Part shown: positions 1 through 11,900 of the stretch, piece by piece | Numbering within the stretch: the stretch's first letter is position 1 | Layout of the letters: the number at the start of each line of letters is the position of its first letter | Source of the DNA: Liquidambar formosana | Lineage: Eukaryota; Streptophyta; Magnoliopsida; Saxifragales; Altingiaceae | Direction of reading: 5' to 3' | Length of the DNA: 64,000 nt | Assembly: GCA_039720395.1 (NCBI GenBank) | Contig: CM077832.1 | Span: 12,838,966-12,902,965, forward strand | The notes under the pieces: model-generated | Told to the model about the DNA's origin: nothing | The model's database searches: none | Seen by the model: only the letters and a program-made list of their open reading frames with translations | Position numbers and translations under genes: made by a program

Positions 1-986
1 ATAGTAGTTCAAAAGTCTATTATACATCTTATATTCCTACGCTCTCTAACCTTTTTAAACATTCTTCAATTCTGAAAATGTTATTTATATGACATGATGA
101 TCTATTCAGCTCATTGAGAAAATAATCTAACCATATTTTATATAGATCTCAACTTCTAAGTCGATAATAATCATATACTGAATAAAAACATAGTCCAATT
201 TATCAATCATATTATGACACATAACTTAATCATGCTTTTACAATATAATTAAACATCTCATACATGCGTTTATGTTGTTTCTTACAACCTACAAAACACA
301 AATCAAGATAACACACACAGGCCTCATGCCACGTGTATGCAATCACTCAGCCACAACACATATACCTCATGTATACGTATAATGTATACGTATAATTAAC
401 CTCATGCTAAAATTATCATATATTAGTGCACTAATTGTTGGGTTGTTCATCCCGGCTGTCTCTCCCCCAATTGTCAGTATCACAATAATACATAAATCAA
501 TATTTAAATGATTGCATCTATTTCAATGCTTAGATGTGCCACAATATGAAATGAAATCATTTATCACGTAAGTAATGGCATGGTAGCATATTATGTCACA
601 TTCCAAGAATTAGGAATCAAAAACCATTAAAATACAAAGATTTTTGTGATGTTTTGCATCAATTAGGGTTTTTTAATACAATTACTAGAAAATGTAAATT
701 TAATAAATTTTATAAAATTTTATATTAAATTAAAGTATATGTTAAACCGAGTATAATGATGCAAACAACATAAAAATCGGACTTAAATTGAATAAGTAGA
801 ACACATTTGATATTTTTGAAAATTAACTAAAATAAATAATTAACTAATTAAATTGAAGTTATTAATTTTTAATTAATATAATTCCGAAATACATATAAAT
901 ACAGACATCACTACACCTTTCATTTTAAATTTTAATATATTAGAAAATTAATTATCATTAATTAATCTTACTTAATAATTTTTTAT

Positions 987-1197
987 GGGTTTTCTTAACG
1001 TGTGCACTAAGGGCACATGTTAAGCTGCAATTAATAGCCCAATCATTGCATTGGAAGTGATGAACATGCATTGCAAATGGTGAAAGTTGCTTGGAAAAAT
1101 GTAAAAATGCTTGGAAAATTGTGAAAACACATTTTTCCATGTAAGAGTTATTAATTGCAGCTTAACATGTGCCTTAGGGCACACGTTAAAGAAACCC
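987..1197. mobile_element. Mutator-type MITE (copy 1)
   Basis: The 211-bp element has inverted ends of nearly 50 bp: gggttttcttaacgtgtgc at the left and cacacgttaaagaaaccc at the right. Flanking 9-mers attttttat and aatttttat match at 8 of 9 positions. A 9-bp duplication with G-rich ends is typical of Mutator-like elements. It has no coding capacity. Confidence 0.75.
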
Positions 1198-3384
1198 AAT
1201 TTTTATTAATGACACATGAAGATTTTTAAAGCTTTAAACTAAAAATGGAAATTTCACAACAAACAGGCCCTAAAGTCCTGCAATATTATTATCATTATTA
1301 TTTCCTGGAAAATAAAAAAAAATCTGTTTTCTGGTAAAATTATAAAATAGCCGGTTTATAATCTATTTGCAAAACAGTGCATCTTTCTGTTTTTTTTTAC
1401 TAATCATTGACAAAATATTTTACAAAAGAGTCATCTTTTTCATGCATAATTACAATTCAATGCCCAAAATTGCAGGAAAACTTCATTTTAGTGCTGAAAT
1501 TTCAAATCTTCATAACTTTCTCATACTGTAATGAGCTTGAGTGAAACAAGTGTCAAATCAAAGCTTCTGATGTCTAGTTTTGTGTAGTATAAGTAGTTTT
1601 GATCAATTTTTGTTCAATTAATACCAGCTCTGAAAAAAAGTTTTGGGGTTTAGAAACAAACCCTAGTATGTTAAGTTTCTAATTCTCAATCCACACTTAA
1701 CCAATGAACCCCAAAATTTATATGCATAAAATTGGTATTAAAGAACAAAACCCAATTTACAGAACATCAAATGATCAATTATAGCATGAGAACTACTTGT
1801 CTGAAAGTAAACCGCCATTAAAGTAACATTTAAGCTGTAGAAAACCCAAAATTCGAATGATACATTACAAATTGAAGCTTTAATCTAGTAAAGAACACTA
1901 CTAGGATGCAATTCTCACCATAATTTTCTGATATTTTAACTCGAAATTTTTTAAATTACAAACCCCTAATCTTACTTCGTCTTTTTCTCTCTCTCTATTT
2001 TCTTCCAAATTTTCTTTTTCTTAACCAACCAAACACGTCAATTGAGAGCTGCTACATTTTTATTTATATAATCTTTTACAGAAATAATAATATTATTTTA
2101 AGAATTGACACCTCCAACTTGCTTACAAGAAAAATAATATTATTTTAAGAATTTCCAGAATTTTCTTATTTTCCTGAATTTTCCTGCAATTTTTCACAAC
2201 TCCGTTTTCCCCAAAAATACCACTATTTAATTATAAAAATACCAAATAAGCCCAAATCTGACTCTTTTTTTTTTCTTTCTATTTTTAAATATATATTTTA
2301 CACTAAAATCACTTTATTATATTTATCTTAACCTTAATTACCCATATTTAATAGCTAATTTAAATGTATTAAGATTAATTATGATAATTAATTAAATATT
2401 AAACTAGTTTCTAATAATTATAGAAAAATTATAATAATTACTATATTAATAGTATAAATATATATACATCTCATTATCATACACATTCGATCAAATCCAT
2501 CCACATAAACAAATATCTATTATATATAGTATTGTGCTTCTAATATTAACAGAACATAATTAATTAATTTTTTAATCCTTTCATATCATAATTAAAATAC
2601 TTAATCTTAACCAAATTAGTTAGGGTTATCATATTAACACTTATTTACGTCCTGAAAAGTATGTGTAAATCATTGATAGAGGTATTAGTGGAGCCATAAT
2701 GATATAATATTTTTCTATTAAGAAAATAATAATGTCAAATGTAATTGTAACCAAGGTTTTTAGAAAACCAATAGTTCGTCGAATCGGAAAAGAGACTAGT
2801 TTAAGGTACAAAGCAGGAGTGGGGAAGTGGGGGAATATAGAAGAGTCAAAGGTTTGGGGCATGTAGGAAGTGTTTATGGAATATATGTGTGTGTGTGACC
2901 TCAATATGATATTTTGTGGGATGAAATTGTAGAGAAAATTCAAGATAAATTTTATAGTTCATTAGAATTATAAAGGAACTCAAAAAAGAAGAAGAAAAGA
3001 AAAGTGCAAAAAGTGGTCTTTTGAGAAGCCACACTAATGTAGAGAAAGAGACAACATGCTTTTATCTTTTTTTAAAAAAAAAAAAAAAATTTTAAAGGAA
3101 AGTATTGAGTATTTGACTAAGCATTAATCTGATATGATTTAATGAGAATCCTAATATTTTTAAAAACTTTTTTTTTTTTTTTCAAAAACATTTTAGTTAA
3201 AGTTAAGAAGAGGTTAGTTGAATATTTGGGGTGGGTGTCGTTTTGGCCTTGCTTTCCCCCTTCCATCACAAGGTTCCGTCTTACGTAGAAGCCGTGATCC
3301 TCTTAAGAGAGAGAATCACAGTTCTCACAAGGTTCTTACTTGGAAATGTGGAATCATGGTTTCGAAGTGGGAGTGGCACCCTTA

Positions 3385-3722
3385 GACCTTGTTTGGGTTA
3401 GCTGCAGCTTCAGCTGCTTACTGTTTGGCAGAATCAGTAGAGAATTAGAAGCTATCAAGCTGCTTAATATTGAGGATATTATTGGTATTTGTGTTTCACA
3501 CTTTATAACACGGAGGCCACGCTTGTCATTATGAAAGTTGATTAAAAGGTTAACTGATTCTTGCACAGCTAATCGGCCAAAGTTGGTTGGGACGTTGCTT
3601 CTATTAAAATCACTTTTACAACCCATAATCACTCATGGGCAAGTCATCCAAAAAGGCCAAAAAAGTGATTCCGGGTTGTATAAATGATTTTAGGTTGCTC
3701 GGAAGCTCATCCAAACAGGCCC
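3385..3722. mobile_element. Tourist-like (PIF/Harbinger) MITE
   Basis: The ends are GACCTTGTTTGGGTTAGC and its imperfect complement GCTCATCCAAACAGGCCC. Both sides carry the trinucleotide TTA. A TTA duplication with G-C-rich TGTTTGG ends is typical of Tourist elements. Confidence 0.65.
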
Positions 3723-3824
3723 TTAGTAGAAGGTTCTTGTTTCTAAGGTTGAGTAGTTCAACCATAGTGTAAATTGGAATGAATATTGACAATACAAGTA
3801 TATCAATTATTAATAATTATAAAT

Positions 3825-4165
3825 AAGTTTTCTTAACGTGTGCCCTAAGGGCATAGGTGAAGACGCATTTAATGAGGCAATCATTGCATGGAAAATGAAT
3901 TGCACAATTTTTTGGGCATTTTCATTTTTTTCTATGCAATTTGCACCATTCTCTATGCATTTCCTCCTATGCATAATTGCATGGGAAAATATATTTGCGC
4001 AAGTTTTTATGCCTTTTCATGTTTTTCTATGCACTTTGCACTAATTTCTATGCATTTTCATGTTTTTCTATGCTATTTTCATCATGTTCTATGCATTTTC
4101 ACTTTTCCTATCCAATTATTGTTTCATTAATTGTGGCTTAACATGGGCACATGTTAAGAAACCTC
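3825..4165. mobile_element. Mutator-type MITE (copy 2)
   Basis: The ends tttcttaacgtgtgccc and gggcacatgttaagaaacc match the family at 987-1197. Both flanks carry ataattataaat, longer than 9 bp, so the exact boundary is uncertain. The interior holds degenerate repeats of ctatgcatttt and cannot encode a protein of note. Confidence 0.65.
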
Positions 4166-4306
4166 ATAATTATAAATCTATAATTAAACAAAGAAAAAAA
4201 TAAAATAAAATATGATTTCATATTTTTCAAAGAGAAGGAGATGATTTTGATTGATACGTCGAATGGAAGGATTTGGTGTTCAATAATGTGTTGAAGTTGA
4301 TTTTGA

Positions 4307-4333
4307 GTTTTTTTTTTTGGGGGGGGGGGGGGG

Positions 4334-4376
<43 letters not shown>
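4307..4376. repeat. T-run / G-run / (GA)n compound microsatellite
   Basis: A T run is followed by about 18 G and about 20 GA units. Open frames across it are repeat artefacts. Confidence 0.95.
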
Positions 4377-4379
<3 letters not shown>

Positions 4380-5515
4380 TGTAATTATTAGACTGTTACG
4401 AGACAAGATGAACGAGAGACTCCTCCATAACATCTGAGATGTGGTTTTATTTATTTATTTATTTTTAGTATTGATACGATTTGGCGTGAAATTTTGGTTT
4501 GGTCCCTGCTGAGACTAACACTTTGAACCATGTGCTTGCATGAGCCCAAGTCCGCCCTAGGTTATGGTTTTTGTTTCCTTTATATTCATTCATTCTTGTA
4601 TTTTATTTTATTTCGACTTTGCTGCTATTAATAAAATAAGCCCAAGTCTTAATTGAGACCAAATCAGGCATGTTGGGTGCCCACAAACTGTGGCTTGGAA
4701 ACCTCCCACATTGTAACCTAACCCCCAGATCCTCACTGTTTATTTTCAAAGACCGTATTTTTTCCTAGAAAAGTAATAAAACTCGATTTCTCTATAAAAA
4801 CCTTATTTTTCAGAAAGGTTTGCTTATTTTTCCTTAAATAAGTTTGTAACTCCATTTATTTATTAGAAAACACTAAAAACCATTTTTCCCATTGAACCTT
4901 CGGACTCAAGAAGCCATGGTTATCACACATGTTATCAATTCTTATAGTTTAATGTTGACCTTTACTAGGAAGAGTACATCAGCTTCTATAGATTTTTAAT
5001 CATGAACAAATGAGACGTCACTAAAGCTAATTAAAATTTTAATTAACAATTGCAGATATACATATATATATAAAATACTTATGGAATTAAACATAAACTC
5101 ATGTATTATATATTTCTTACAATGGTGTTGAATAAATTATTGTAGACATTTGTTCAAGATTGAGAGTGAAACTTTGCTCAATATGTTTCTGAACAAGTTA
5201 AAAACTTAACAGGACAAGATTCAAGCACCACACAAGGAGAGAGAGGGGGAGAGAATCCTGTCTTCACCCTCTTTCCTGGGATGTGAAAAATGGGAATGCG
5301 CAAACTGTAATGTTTTTTTTTTTTTTTGGTGTTTGGGGGGTTGTTATACAAGTTAATAAAAATTGTCCTGTTTTTAAAAACAGTACTAATTCATATGAAT
5401 TTCCTGTGTAAGACAACATAGGATATTTATGTTGATTGTTATATGTGAAGTCTTGTGGTTTCCTCAGTTGATGTGGTGGTTATGAATGGTAATATCATGA
5501 TGTTATATTGCCCAG

Positions 5516-5648
5516 ATTGCCCAGATCAGTGCTTGAAGTTTCAAAGAAAATGCTCACAGAATCTAGTCGAAATCCTGTGGCTGCTATTGTTGAGAAAGAA
5601 GCTGGATGGTTACTTTTATCATCATTACTCGCTTCTATGCTGAAGGAG
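5516..5648 (+). CDS. SWEETIE: SWEETIE exon 1 of window
   Basis: After the acceptor tattgcccag the frame opens one base into the exon and reads [20 protein letters not shown] followed by [20 protein letters not shown]. The donor is GAG|gtactt. The exon completes a codon begun in an upstream exon outside the window, so the gene start is not here. Confidence 0.85.
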
Positions 5649-5910
5649 GTACTTGGACATTCCTAATCATTTCATTCAGTATGGTTACTATTCATATGCT
5701 AAGGTGCCATTTTTGATGCATGCAGGAGCTTGAAGACCAGGTCTTTGATATTCTTTCTTTGTGGGCTGCCCTGTTTAATGGAATTCCAGGATATCAAATT
5801 GAGCAGACTGGGGATTTAACATCGAAAGTTTGGTAAGCCAATTCATCAGTTAAAGTCAGTCTATATTAAGTTATTCGATGAGCTATCATTTTTTAGAGTT
5901 TCATCATCAT

Positions 5911-5941
<31 letters not shown>

Positions 5942-8900
5942 TTATTATTATTATTATTATTGTTTTTACTATTACTATTATTATTATCAGTATTAAAGTT
6001 GTAAAAATCTTGTATATAAGTCAGTGTTGTGATTTCATGCTTCTGACTTTTACATGCCTTCAAGAATCTTGGCTTTTTGCTTATTTTATTTTATTTTAAA
6101 TTATTATTTTTTATGATAGAAGTATAGAACCACAATTCTATTTTGATAGAGCCTCAAAATTTTTCGAGACAAGTTTGAGTTAGTGAAAAATTTTAATTAT
6201 TTATCTCTAAAATAGTTTGTAATTTAGGAAGGGAAACAAGAGGATTTCTACATGCTAAATTTAATACGAACAAAGTTCAGGATGATAATCCCACTGACTT
6301 GGTTGCCTTTCAAATTGGGTTACATTACTAAAAAGTACATTGGTTTCTGATCAATTTTGAAATCTAAAATGGTGTGATCTAATTATTCTTATTGCAAAAA
6401 TGAACTGTTCTTCTCTATTAATAATTTAGTTTTTTATATTATTTGAATTTTCTTTGTATTATTGTTGAACCGTGTAATTTATTTTTTTGTACCATTAATT
6501 TATAGGGAAAGCTACAGCTTTACCCCCTTGAAGTTTGAGCGAGAATCACTTTTCACCCCTCATCTTTAAAGTCAGACAAATTGACCCCTATAGTTACGAT
6601 TTTTTTTGCTTTACCCCCGTCCATTATGCGGCTGTTAGGATTTTAACGTAAATTGGTCATGCAGATCAACTTATTAAATTTTTTTTGTTGAAAATACCCT
6701 CATTTGATTGTTTTTGTGCTCCAGCATAACTCCAATCGTCTTCTCTGGTGAGCTCACCTTTTCATTTGACTCTCCACACATCGATGGGTAACCAACCCCC
6801 CCCCCCCCCCCCCCCCAAAAAAAATAAAAAAATATAAAAAAATAAAAACAACAACAAAAAAATAAAAATAAAAATAAAAATTGTTCCAATCCCTGATCAA
6901 ACACACCACCTCCATTATCCGTTCAACCTCACAAAGGCCCAGTGGCACATTAGCTGGCCGTAGTTATTGGCTCTATGAAAAACCAAAATTTCTCCACATT
7001 CTCTCGCTCTCTCTCTCTATGTATATTTTATTTCAAATTGTTTCCAAGTTTCAAGATCTCACTTTCACAAAAGCCTCTCCAAACACTTTAGAAGATCCAC
7101 TAGATCTTCTCCTCAAGTGTATCTAAGAGAGCTCCACTCTCCCTAGAATCTCAATCTAGACCTTTGGTGTAAGGTTACTCCAAAAGTACACTTCCTAGAC
7201 TCTTGTCACAGATCAAGTCTTAATTTGAGAAGGAATGACACAGTTGCACTAATCTTTCAACAGCAGAGCTTTTTGATGTTATGTTTGATTTCCAAGAAAA
7301 TGTTTAACAAAAAAGAAAACTAGCCAGAATACTTAGTTCTAGAGTTTTCCATTATTTGGAACTCATCCCAATTCAATTATTTTGCTTTGAGAGCCAGAGA
7401 GGCAAGTTTTGATTTTCAGTTTTCTCATCAACCAACCAGAGGGAGGATTAGGGTTTTGAATTTCTTTTTTTGGTTTCTCTTTCACTGTAATGAACCGTCT
7501 GGTTGAATATGTCTAGGGAAAAGAAAACACACTGAAATTCTTAGTTTTGGATTTTTCCATTACTTGGAACTGAGCCCAATTTAAGTATTTGGCTTTGTAG
7601 AAATAAGTTTCTCAATTCATTTTCAGTTTTTTCAGCAATCAAACAAATTAATGGTTTAAAGATTGTTTCTTTTTTAATTTTTGGTTTTGTATTGACTTTC
7701 TTGTGGAATTTTCGGCGTGATTGAAAGAGAAGGGGTTTTGAACTTCTAATCTTTAGCATTATGATTTTGAACTGGGTGAACTCGGTGCACTTCCTTTCCG
7801 GCGATGTTGAAGATAGCTAGTGGGGAAACTTGGTCCCTAATCGTGGTCAGTGGATATTATTTCTTGTTGCCTCAAGGTGGGAATTTCTGGTGTTGATGAC
7901 TCGTTATGTTTCATCGCTAATCATCTTTGCGTGAGGAGTGAGGACTGATTCTTTGTTATTTTCTATTTATAAGATTATGGGTGTCTAGTGCAATGGTAAA
8001 TTTCTTGGGCTTTCAAGGGCAAAAGGCTCAAGTTCGAGTCTTGAGAGGGGCCACTTTGTACAAAAAATGCAAATCTAGGACCATATCCAACTCACCCCTC
8101 CCAGGACCTATGTTACATGGACTTGAGTCCGTGTATCGGGTGTGGGTATGTATCCTGGTGTTGGGTGGATCAAATTTCTAAATTTAGGATACGGGGACTC
8201 GTTAAAAAAGGATCCAAAAATTGGGTATGTGGGGATATGTATATATAAGGTTAACATGATTAGGGGCACACTTGAAAACATACTAATTCTATAGAGGTAT
8301 TGTCAAAATAATTAATTTTGGGGGTTTAAATAAACATATTGAATTGTGGTCTTTTAAAAATAAAGAAAATAAAGGAACAGACTTGAAAGAAATTAGAATA
8401 TACTCCATAACGTGTTTAGCATCAGCTTTATAGTCGTATTAATTGAGAAAACAAAAAAAAATTAAATTAAATAAAAAAGGGCGAATAAGTGAAGCTTTTG
8501 GAACCTTGGTTCTAGGGCTTGATGATGAAGCTGCGATCTCAACCAGGAAGCTCGACAATTGGAGCTTCCATATCAATCAGGGAGCTCGACGATTCTCTGT
8601 CACCATACCTCTTGCAGAACCTCAAGCCATCGTCTGATAAGCAGATATTTACTCCCGCTTTCTCTCTCTCTCCCCTTTTTCTTCTTCTTCTTCTTTTTCT
8701 TCTTCTTCTTCTTTTTTGTGAGCCATGTCCGATTTCCATATGCAGAATCCGACAAGGATCCCGTACCCATACCCGTGTCGTGTCGCATCGACACGAATAC
8801 CTTGGGGGTAACCGCCGAGTCCGTGTAACACAGCCCAGGACCCCACTTAATGGGATTAACACGTACATATGTATATGAGTTTAGGGGCCATTGTCTAGTG

Positions 8901-11900
8901 CAAATGTGCAATAGTAATGTCTTGGTCTTTCAAGGGCGAAAGGCGCAGGCTCAGGCTCGAGTGGGGCCACTTTGTACAAGAAACAAAACATAAGCAAAGG
9001 TTAGAACTGTATGTCTGTATCCAGCTCACCTAGTTTTGGATGAAGATAAAAACCATATTGCATTTGAAGCTGCCTTATAAGTTATAACACTCGAATCTTC
9101 TTATTAAACAATCTATGTAAGCCATATAAGCCTACCCCTATTGTACCACGTTCTGGGGTAAGCGGTCTACCACGTGCTTGTTCCCATTCCTTGTACAATA
9201 TTGATTCATGCTCTAGGTAAAATTGGGATGGACCAAGCTACAGGCTGTTGACTTGTAGTCTCTTTATCTTTACCAATATTTCACAACTAACGTTATTCTA
9301 GATGTATTTCTTTAGTTAAATTAATTCAGTGAATAATAACTATCTTATAGTCAAGCATATGCGATTCTGTCATGGTTCCGTCATCTGTGTCTTGACGAAA
9401 CTTTTTAGTACTGGTGGTAGGGCTAAATTCTTCTTGTAACTGCCTTTATATATTTTATTTGCTTTGCACCGTTATTATCCAAATCTAATATCTCATCGCT
9501 GTAGTGTAGGCACCATGTTTCATGATGTTGGAACTTTTTGATTCTAGTAAGGTTGAAACTTCTGTGTTTCTCCTTTTGTAGCGTGTGGTCTGCTGCAATT
9601 GATGCACTTACGGCATTCGTAAGATGCTTTATTTCTTCAAATGCTGTGAATGTTGGGATTTTGCTTCAACCAGTGCTAGTTTATCTTAGTAGGTATGATT
9701 ACGTACAACACCCCCCCCCCCCCCCCCCTCTCCTTTTTTTTTTTTTTTTTTTTCCTTTCCATATTTCTGTCATGTCTTGCTTTCAAGGTTCTTCTCTGTT
9801 CTGTTTTATGAATATCACATATTCTAAGATATGATGGAAAGCAGGGCTTTATCGTATATATCATTAGTAGGAGCCAAAGAACTGCCAAATATGAAGCCTG
9901 CTATGGACATATTCATCACCAGAACATTAATAGCTTATCAGTCCCTTCCTGATCCTCTGGCTTACAAAAGTGATCACCCCCAGATTATTCAACTATGCAC
10001 AACTCCATTTAGGTAATGATTTGCTACATCTATTTTTGTCGGATCAGTGGCATGATTAAGTTTATTTATTTTATATTATTTTTCTCCAAGATAAATATAT
10101 ACTAAATTATCAATTATATACAAATTTAGTTTTTTTTCCCCATTATTTGGGTGAGTCTAATTTGGTTATTTATTCTTTATTTTGGGTCGAAATAACAGGG
10201 ATGCTTCTGGTTGTGAAGAAAGCTCATGCTTGAGGTTGTTATTGGACAAGAGAGATGCATGGTTGGGTCCTTGGATTCCCGGAAGGTGTCTACCTTTTTA
10301 TTTTATGGAAAATTCATTTTTCTATGTAAATGTTTATAATACCTTGTGCTTTTGCCAGTCGAACTCTTATGCTGTTTTCTTTAATTGTTTGTCAATGTTG
10401 CACCAAACAACATTTTTGATCCTTTAAGGTGAATGGGGATTCTTTGTTACTTTAAGAATTTCTTGTTACTTTATTGCGTTTATGCAGGGACTGGTTTGAG
10501 GATGAACTTCGAGCTTTTCAAGGTGGAAAAGATGGACTTATGCCTTGTGTATGGGAGAATGAACTTTCTAGTTTTCCTCTGGTAGGAAGGGTATCTTTTT
10601 AGTTGATGATGTTGTTATTGTTAAGTCAAATGCGGTGACTGTGAATATCCCAAATAACATAGTTAGGATGAATGCATTTAGTTGTTTTTCAGCATGAGGT
10701 TTATTTTTCAATTATCTTCACTTTCTGTTTGCATTTAGTTATCTATCTTTCTCTCTCCCTGTTCTTCTTTTTCTCTCTACTGGTATCACATTGGCTTAAC
10801 TGGTGGACAAGCTCACTGGGCTGAGTGGTGAGTGCATCACGAGAACTAGAACTAGGCCCTGCAGGTTCAGAAGAAGCAGAGGTAGGCTGTGGCTAAGGAC
10901 TGTCAACAACCTGATGAGAATTATTTAGTTTACCATATATAATCCAACAACAGGGTTCAGTATGACTACTACCAACAAATGATCACACTTCCTGCCACCA
11001 TGGCCACCAGCATAAACACCACCATGAGAATTACCACAGCCTCCTCAGCCTCCACGACCACTATGAAAACCTCCACATGAACCACTACAGCATCCACTGT
11101 GAGAAACAAGAGTAAAGGACTTTGTGGAAGTGACAGTGGGGCCAGTCACAGTACAATGCTACTAACATGAATAAGCAATGGAAGTTGTAGGTAAAGTCTC
11201 ACTAGCTAAAATCTGATCTTTAAACCCATGAAGATCAGAGTCTGAACTAGAAAATAGGGAAGCAATCATAAATTCCTCCCAATGTCACTTTTATTGCTTC
11301 AAATCAGTACTATAAGGTTGATATTGCAGTAACAAACTTTTAACCATAATGTAGTACCCCGGCAACGACTTCCCTGACTGCCTTGTATTGAAAATCTTCT
11401 CATATAGCTCGTAAACTTGAGACACATTACTTTGATATGAAAAGGAGTTGGCAACAGATTCCCAAATCTTCTTAGATGAATCTTAAAACTCAACTTTAAG
11501 CAATGTGAGGCTCCATACTATGCCACAAACCATCCCATAACAACATAATTTTGACTCGTCCATTTCTCGTAGGTTGGATCACTTGTAAGAGGAGTACCAC
11601 TTAAATATTTCGACTTCCGCTTCCCACATAGAAAAATTTTCACACGCGCCAAGTTAGATAATTCAAACCATTCAACTTTTTCAAATGATGGACCAAGGCA
11701 TATCATCATCATTGAGGGGTGGTGGTTTCACTTTAGACACAATAATAGATTTCTCTTCCAACTATTGCAAATCCAAATATTCCTTAGTCCTTACAAGGAT
11801 TCTAATAAGAGTATGAACTGATAGAAAATAGAAAACAAGAACTAATACAATGCGGAACCTCAGTTGACAGTCTTCATGAGGCGAGCTGATCCTTTTTTTA

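Larger units (their letters stand above)
1..5515 (+). other. Upstream intron sequence of SWEETIE
   Basis: No exon of the host gene is recognisable here, so this is taken as intron. It is AT-rich, with short A and T runs (3067-3090, 3166-3182). MITEs at 987-1197, 3385-3722 and 3825-4165 are listed separately. 1200-3300 and 4380-5515 hold nothing else I can assign. Confidence 0.6.
5833..9581 (+). other. Intron 2 (3.7 kb), remaining content
   Basis: Besides the microsatellite, SINEs and hAT MITE listed separately, it holds a stretch at about 6506-6660 resembling dispersed plant repeats (ctttaccccc...tgacccct) whose other end I cannot find. There is a C run plus A-rich tract at 6796-6880. 6900-7975 and 9040-9580 are unassigned. 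Confidence 0.6.

Noticed and set aside
4138..4380. Minus-strand open frame rich in Leu-Ser and Pro
   Set aside because: It is the translation of the (GA)n and G-run microsatellite and has no gene context.
10182..10427. Independent small gene starting [10 protein letters not shown]
   Set aside because: It is SWEETIE exon 5 read through both splice sites; the flanks are intron.
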